Origin: Puffinus mauretanicus
Lineage: Eukaryota > Chordata > Aves > Procellariiformes > Procellariidae
Direction: 5' to 3'
Length of the DNA: 64,000 nt
Assembly (NCBI GenBank): GCA_023333565.1
Contig: JAJKFH010003937.1
Location: forward strand, 1,012,001 to 1,076,000
Every line of letters starts with the position of its first letter. Position 1 is the first letter of the stretch. The notes below the pieces were generated by a model. That model searched no databases and had not been told where the DNA came from. It saw nothing but the letters and a program-made list of their open reading frames with translations. This document shows positions 60,098 through 64,000 of this stretch, piece after piece. The position numbers and the translations under genes were made by a program.

Positions 60098-60765
60098 CTG
60101 GTGTATATAATAAAGATAAAAAAATGCATTCCCGGCATTATAAAGATCTTTAATTAGAATCCCGCAAAGGTGCAATCTGATTATTTGTTAATTGCCTTTC
60201 CATATTTTTTCAGGGCCTCACAAAGGATCGGGGATACTAAAGAGCAAACAGTGCTTTAAGGCCACAGTACAATGTGACAACAGTGATAGATATGCTAATT
60301 TCTTCATTCACTCCACTTCACTTCTTTTATTCTTTCCAATTAAAGCAAATGCTACTGAAACTGTAATTAAGCTAGTGCCGTAGCCCTGATTGCCTGCTGT
60401 TTTAATGAAACCCTATTGATTTTTCTTTTATTTCTAATGGCCACACATTGCGTTCAATGGTCAAACACATGCATGTTACAATGTGCGGCCAAACTTAATT
60501 TTTGTTCTCTAAAAGGGTGGCCTTATCAGAAGGAATATCAAAAGAGCTATTTGTGTGAGGTCTCTATAGTTTTTCCTCTATCTGCCTGAAGAGACGCACT
60601 TTGAGCAAACATATTACCATTAAAAAGAAATGAGTTACATTTTGTAGAGAATAAAAATCACTATTAGTCTCCTGTAGTTGCCATAAGTTGCACACACATT
60701 TGGCATATTCATGATTCCCAGCATACTTTTAAATTTTATTATTTTTTATAAAAAAATCTATCTGG
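60098..60765. promoter_or_regulatory. Strongest CNE-like block of the window
   Basis: Repeat-free and dense in spaced TAAT/ATTA cores: CTTTAATTAGAATCC, GATTATTTGTTAATTGCC, CCAATTAAAGC, TGTAATTAAGC, CTTAATTTTTG and ATTACCATTAAAAAG. Interspersed are non-AT motifs such as GGCATTATAAAG, GGTCAAACAC and TGCGGCCAAAC. No gene or simple repeat breaks the block. Such long unique runs with mixed homeodomain and non-AT motifs are what highly conserved developmental enhancers look like. Conservation itself cannot be seen here. Confidence 0.4.
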
Positions 60766-62330
60766 AAGAGAATGTGGGGAACATTATATTCTTTCCGCAA
60801 GATATTATAAATCACACCAGCAATTTAAGATATAACAGGCTATGAGCACTTTCCGATTTGTTGATAATTTTATGGAAGAATTCATTTTCACTGGGAAATT
60901 TCACTGAATTATTTTCTGGTTTGCCTGGAAGTAGTGAAAAAGATAAGGAAAAGAAAAACTCTCTTAAAATCCCATAAAACACACAGTATACCTACAAATT
61001 TATTATTCACCTATTGGATTGTTCAGCTAGGGAATTAGGTATTTAACTGGGTATAGCTTTTCTGTGGCTTCATATTCGCACTGAGGAGCCAGTGTGTACA
61101 AATCAGTGCACAGGAAGAAGGCGCTAAGTCTCACCGCAAAGGAATCTATCCAACCTCTTATAGCACACCACAGCAGAAACTCACGGCGTGCACTAGGCAC
61201 ATCTACAGGAAGATTGAAGATTTTAATTCACAAAACATGAATATATGTGACCCCGTTCCAGTTTTGCTTGAGGAAAATAAATGGTAATAAGGAATCATGG
61301 TTTCCTACCATTCCTTATCTAAAAAGGTTTCTCTTATGACTGCTGCGGAAGATAAACTGTAATCACATTCAGGATCACAAAGTCAGCAGCCAGCTTAGCA
61401 AATGCAAAAAACACGCATGAGCTAAGGGCCTGATCCATCCTGTGTGTGCTGAAAGGCAAAGGGATTTTTTTCCTACATTTGTTCAACTTTAATCAAACAT
61501 TCACCTTTTTTCCTGGACCATGATCGCAATTTGCTGGTCCTTACAATCCCTTAATCAGCATCTCGAAATCACAAATCGTGCGAATCGTCAATCTCTAGGG
61601 GAAGCATCGTCTCACAATAAGTAGTAAGTTGGAATATAACTTGTTTCACATACCGAATGCGCCTGTACACGGTCTGAGCCAGTTAAACGAGTCCTTAGAG
61701 CATAGGTCTATTTTGCTCTTGTTCTCAATGAATTTCATGACACATTATGGGAAAATATTTATCCAGTGTCCTAGGTCCTCATCCTACACTCTGATTGCAT
61801 GAGCACGTCCTTGGGCTTGCCAAGAACCACAGTGAAAGCTTCCCTGGTGTTTCCTTTGTGGACCAGCTTGCGGGATCACAGACAGGCAGAACTTACATCA
61901 GCCCTAAAGCTGCTAAATCTGACCTCAGGAACTGGCCAGGCTGGACTCGAGCAAGGCGTAATGCCTCCTTCACTCCTCCCAAGCGTGAGCGATGAATCAG
62001 GAGGGGCTGTCCTGGTGTGACAGGGGCTCCTTGTTTCATATGGGCAGTGCTTGTGAGCTCAGGTCAGCCTACTCAGCCCATGCCAAAATCCACCACTATC
62101 ATCTTCCTGATTGTTTCATTGGGAGAGCAACTATAAAATCCCATGGTAATATACATAAATGACACTGTAAATGCTGTATTAGCCTGATTTGTTAAAAAAA
62201 AAAAATTCAGAAAGTATATGAACAGCTGAAAGTAACCTATATAGTGTTTAGAATCAAGAAATAAATTTGGGGCACACCTCCTGTAGCCTTTCTCCTTGCT
62301 TGCTCACTGCCCAGCCCACCTGCATTCCCC
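60766..62330. other. Non-coding DNA, little recognised
   Basis: AT-rich with an imperfect hairpin around 61285-61322 (ATAAGGA...TCCTTAT and ATGGT...ACCAT with a bulge). GGGCCTGATCC (61426-61436) faintly resembles an old amniote repeat. A-run at about 62193-62203. Overlapping 66- and 73-codon frames at 61795-62020 have no domain. Confidence 0.45.
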
Positions 62331-62588
62331 TTAGTTTCCAACAACAGCAGAGCTCATTTTCAAGTTGCCTATCAATATGGGGTTCCCACGAAGCTGATCT
62401 AACCACACAGTTGTTGTGGCCCCACACATAAGGTCTCCAAGAGGCACAACAAAATCAGCAGAAGGGGTTGGAGCGGTGTAAGAAAAGGCTTTGGTGGTCA
62501 CACCACTTGCACCCAGGGCAGCCGCAGAGTCAAAAGAAGTTGTCCTTGCTGGTCTATCTTGGCTTGCCAGTTGTTTAGCTCTGCACAT
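62331..62588 (-). other. Coding-like ORF of 85 codons, not recognised
   Basis: The minus-strand frame from ATG (62588) to TAA (62331) encodes MCRAKQLASQDRPARTTSFD and later PLGDLMCGATTTVWLDQLRG, ending SSAVVGN. Many codons follow a purine-any-pyrimidine pattern (GCT, GCC, GGT, ACC), which is common in real coding sequence, and no simple repeat explains the frame. A TGA lies seven codons before the ATG. No clear splice site bounds it and I know no family that matches. It could be an exon fragment, a decayed retrocopy, or chance. Confidence 0.2.
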
Positions 62589-64000
62589 TGCACGAGAAAT
62601 CTTTCCTCAGCACTAAGTTCGCTTCCAATAATTAGCAAAAATATGCAGATTAAAAAGTGATTGTAAATTTTTATTAATAGGGTTACATTCCAAATTTTAG
62701 CCCCATCTTGCAGAAAGCTCAGCTCTTTGCCATAGCCGCGATACTAGCACAATTTTAGGTAAGTAAACAGGAGATGTGAAACAGGAAAACATATTACCAT
62801 TTTCCCCACATTAACCAAGAAGTCTTGCCTGCCTTATTTCCAGCCTTCCCCAGCTACAGTTCTGAATCACCTTCTGTTTGTGACCACTGAATGCTAAATA
62901 CACTTTTATTTTTCCTGTAGGCACTAAATTTTTCAAAAGCCTCACATTACTATTAGCCTGCCAGGAAACCAGGAACATCAGCTCTTTTTAATTAGATTTT
63001 CTAACTGTGATGTTCATTCAACAAGGGATAAATTCCCTTTAGTGGAAGTTGCGGATTACACTTGGACTTGTTAGCTCTGGAGAAGTGCAAATAATACATA
63101 AAATCTGTCAGGGAAAAGGTAACAGTAGGAATAGTAGAAAATAAGATACCATCATGTCACTACTCAGCCCTGTCAACCGTTACGCTAATCAGGACAGAAT
63201 TAAAAACACATTTTCTCCCAAGATGTTTCACAGCCAAACCGGTTAAATACAGATTTTAACAAAATTGAAAGCATATTATACGGAGATTTGTGGTTTCCAG
63301 CTCTGTGAGTGAGTGCTGAAAGTGTGATGAAATAACAAAATTGCAGCCTAATAATCTATAGAATAATATTGTCAACTAATGGATTATAATAAAATAAAAG
63401 CTATTATTAGGGTAAAACATTATAACAAAAAAAATCCAACTTTTATTTGTAGCACCTCCCCCTTAATGGTTTCAAGCATTTTGAAAGGTATTTTAAACAA
63501 GTACATTGTGTCCTTATTGAAACTGTTTCATCTCGCTAGCTGCTGAAAATGGCTTTAACCATCTCTCTGAACAAAAGCTCGCTAATAAGACAACAAAAAG
63601 CCTACAAAAGCACTGGCTCAGCATCACTGCAGAAAGGCAACTAAAGGCAGCCTGCAAATGGTCTGCTTCTTTTTTCTTGCATGTAATTAGATGAATTAAA
63701 AGGACAAAGTAGTTAATGTTACTGTTGTCCAAGGCCCCCGGTTCTTTTCATACCGTCCGCTCTAGACAAGAGCCCGTGGCTCTCGCTCCAGCAATGCGGT
63801 GAAGAATGTTGGCAATAAGTAAAATTAACAAGCTTAATCTGTGAAGAATCTGGTCTGAGTCATAGATGAAATGTATCTCTAGCAACGAAAGGCTAGTAAT
63901 TCCTGGTCTCCTTTTATATGCCTAATAAAACTTACAATAAATTAACTGCATTTTAGTTTGCAGCGCTGGCTCTATTAATCAGGGCTGAGACGTGTAGTCA
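62589..64000. other. Non-coding AT-rich DNA to the window end
   Basis: No gene or transposon is recognised. Several TAAT-rich stretches (about 63330-63430 and 63890-63960) lie in unique-looking sequence. One 72-codon minus-strand frame (63514-63732) lacks features. Confidence 0.5.

Noticed and set aside
61285..61322. Imperfect hairpin considered as a miRNA precursor
   Set aside because: The stem is only about 12 bp with a bulge, well short of a pre-miRNA.
1..64000. tRNA, rRNA, snRNA or snoRNA genes
   Set aside because: No A/B-box tRNA fold, conserved rRNA segment or box C/D or H/ACA arrangement was noticed by eye. A covariance-model scan would be decisive.

Overview
The window reads as vertebrate nuclear DNA, most probably from a bird. 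Three things point there. A short 5'-truncated CR1 LINE tail with the avian 8-bp terminal repeat lies at 11.58 kb. Two solo LTRs, of a family I recognise from bird genomes, carry 5-bp target-site duplications of the ERVL type (17.87 and 23.22 kb). Worn, amniote-wide repeats (MIR/L2-like tails, an old CR1-like tail) are scattered between them. The base composition is AT-rich, with homopolymers and microsatellites typical of vertebrate intergenic or intronic DNA. There are no operons, ribosome binding sites or dense ORFs, so prokaryotic categories do not apply.

No complete protein-coding gene can be supported. The longest ORF is 185 codons, and the many 60-140 codon ORFs are about what stop-codon spacing alone would give in 64 kb read in six frames. 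Two short minus-strand stretches look more exon-like than the rest: 53016-53169, which has plausible splice sites on both sides, and 62331-62588. Both are candidates only, and I recognise neither protein.

Layout. 1-11.6 kb: single-copy AT-rich DNA with a small CpG-rich patch (1.23-1.36 kb), an old CR1 tail, a MIR-like tail, a back-to-back pair of octamer (POU) motifs at 8.93 kb, and a hairpin next to a 49-bp tandem duplication at 9.5-9.7 kb. 11.6-24 kb: the CR1 stub, a second CpG-rich patch, both ERVL solo LTRs, and a cluster of T24, C14 and alternating CA/CG sequence (20.25-20.73 kb). 24-41.5 kb: long, repeat-poor DNA with one MIR-like tail and several blocks that look like conserved non-coding elements. 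41.5-43.2 kb: a CpG-rich island directly beside an AT-rich, homeodomain-core-rich block. 43.2-64 kb: more repeat-poor DNA, the candidate exon, a (CCAT)13 microsatellite, another MIR tail, the longest ORF, and the most enhancer-like block of the window (60.1-60.76 kb).

The overall picture, which is inference, is a gene desert or a very large intron near a developmental gene: few young transposons, many TAAT-rich islands, and almost no coding sequence. The gene it would serve cannot be named from this sequence alone.
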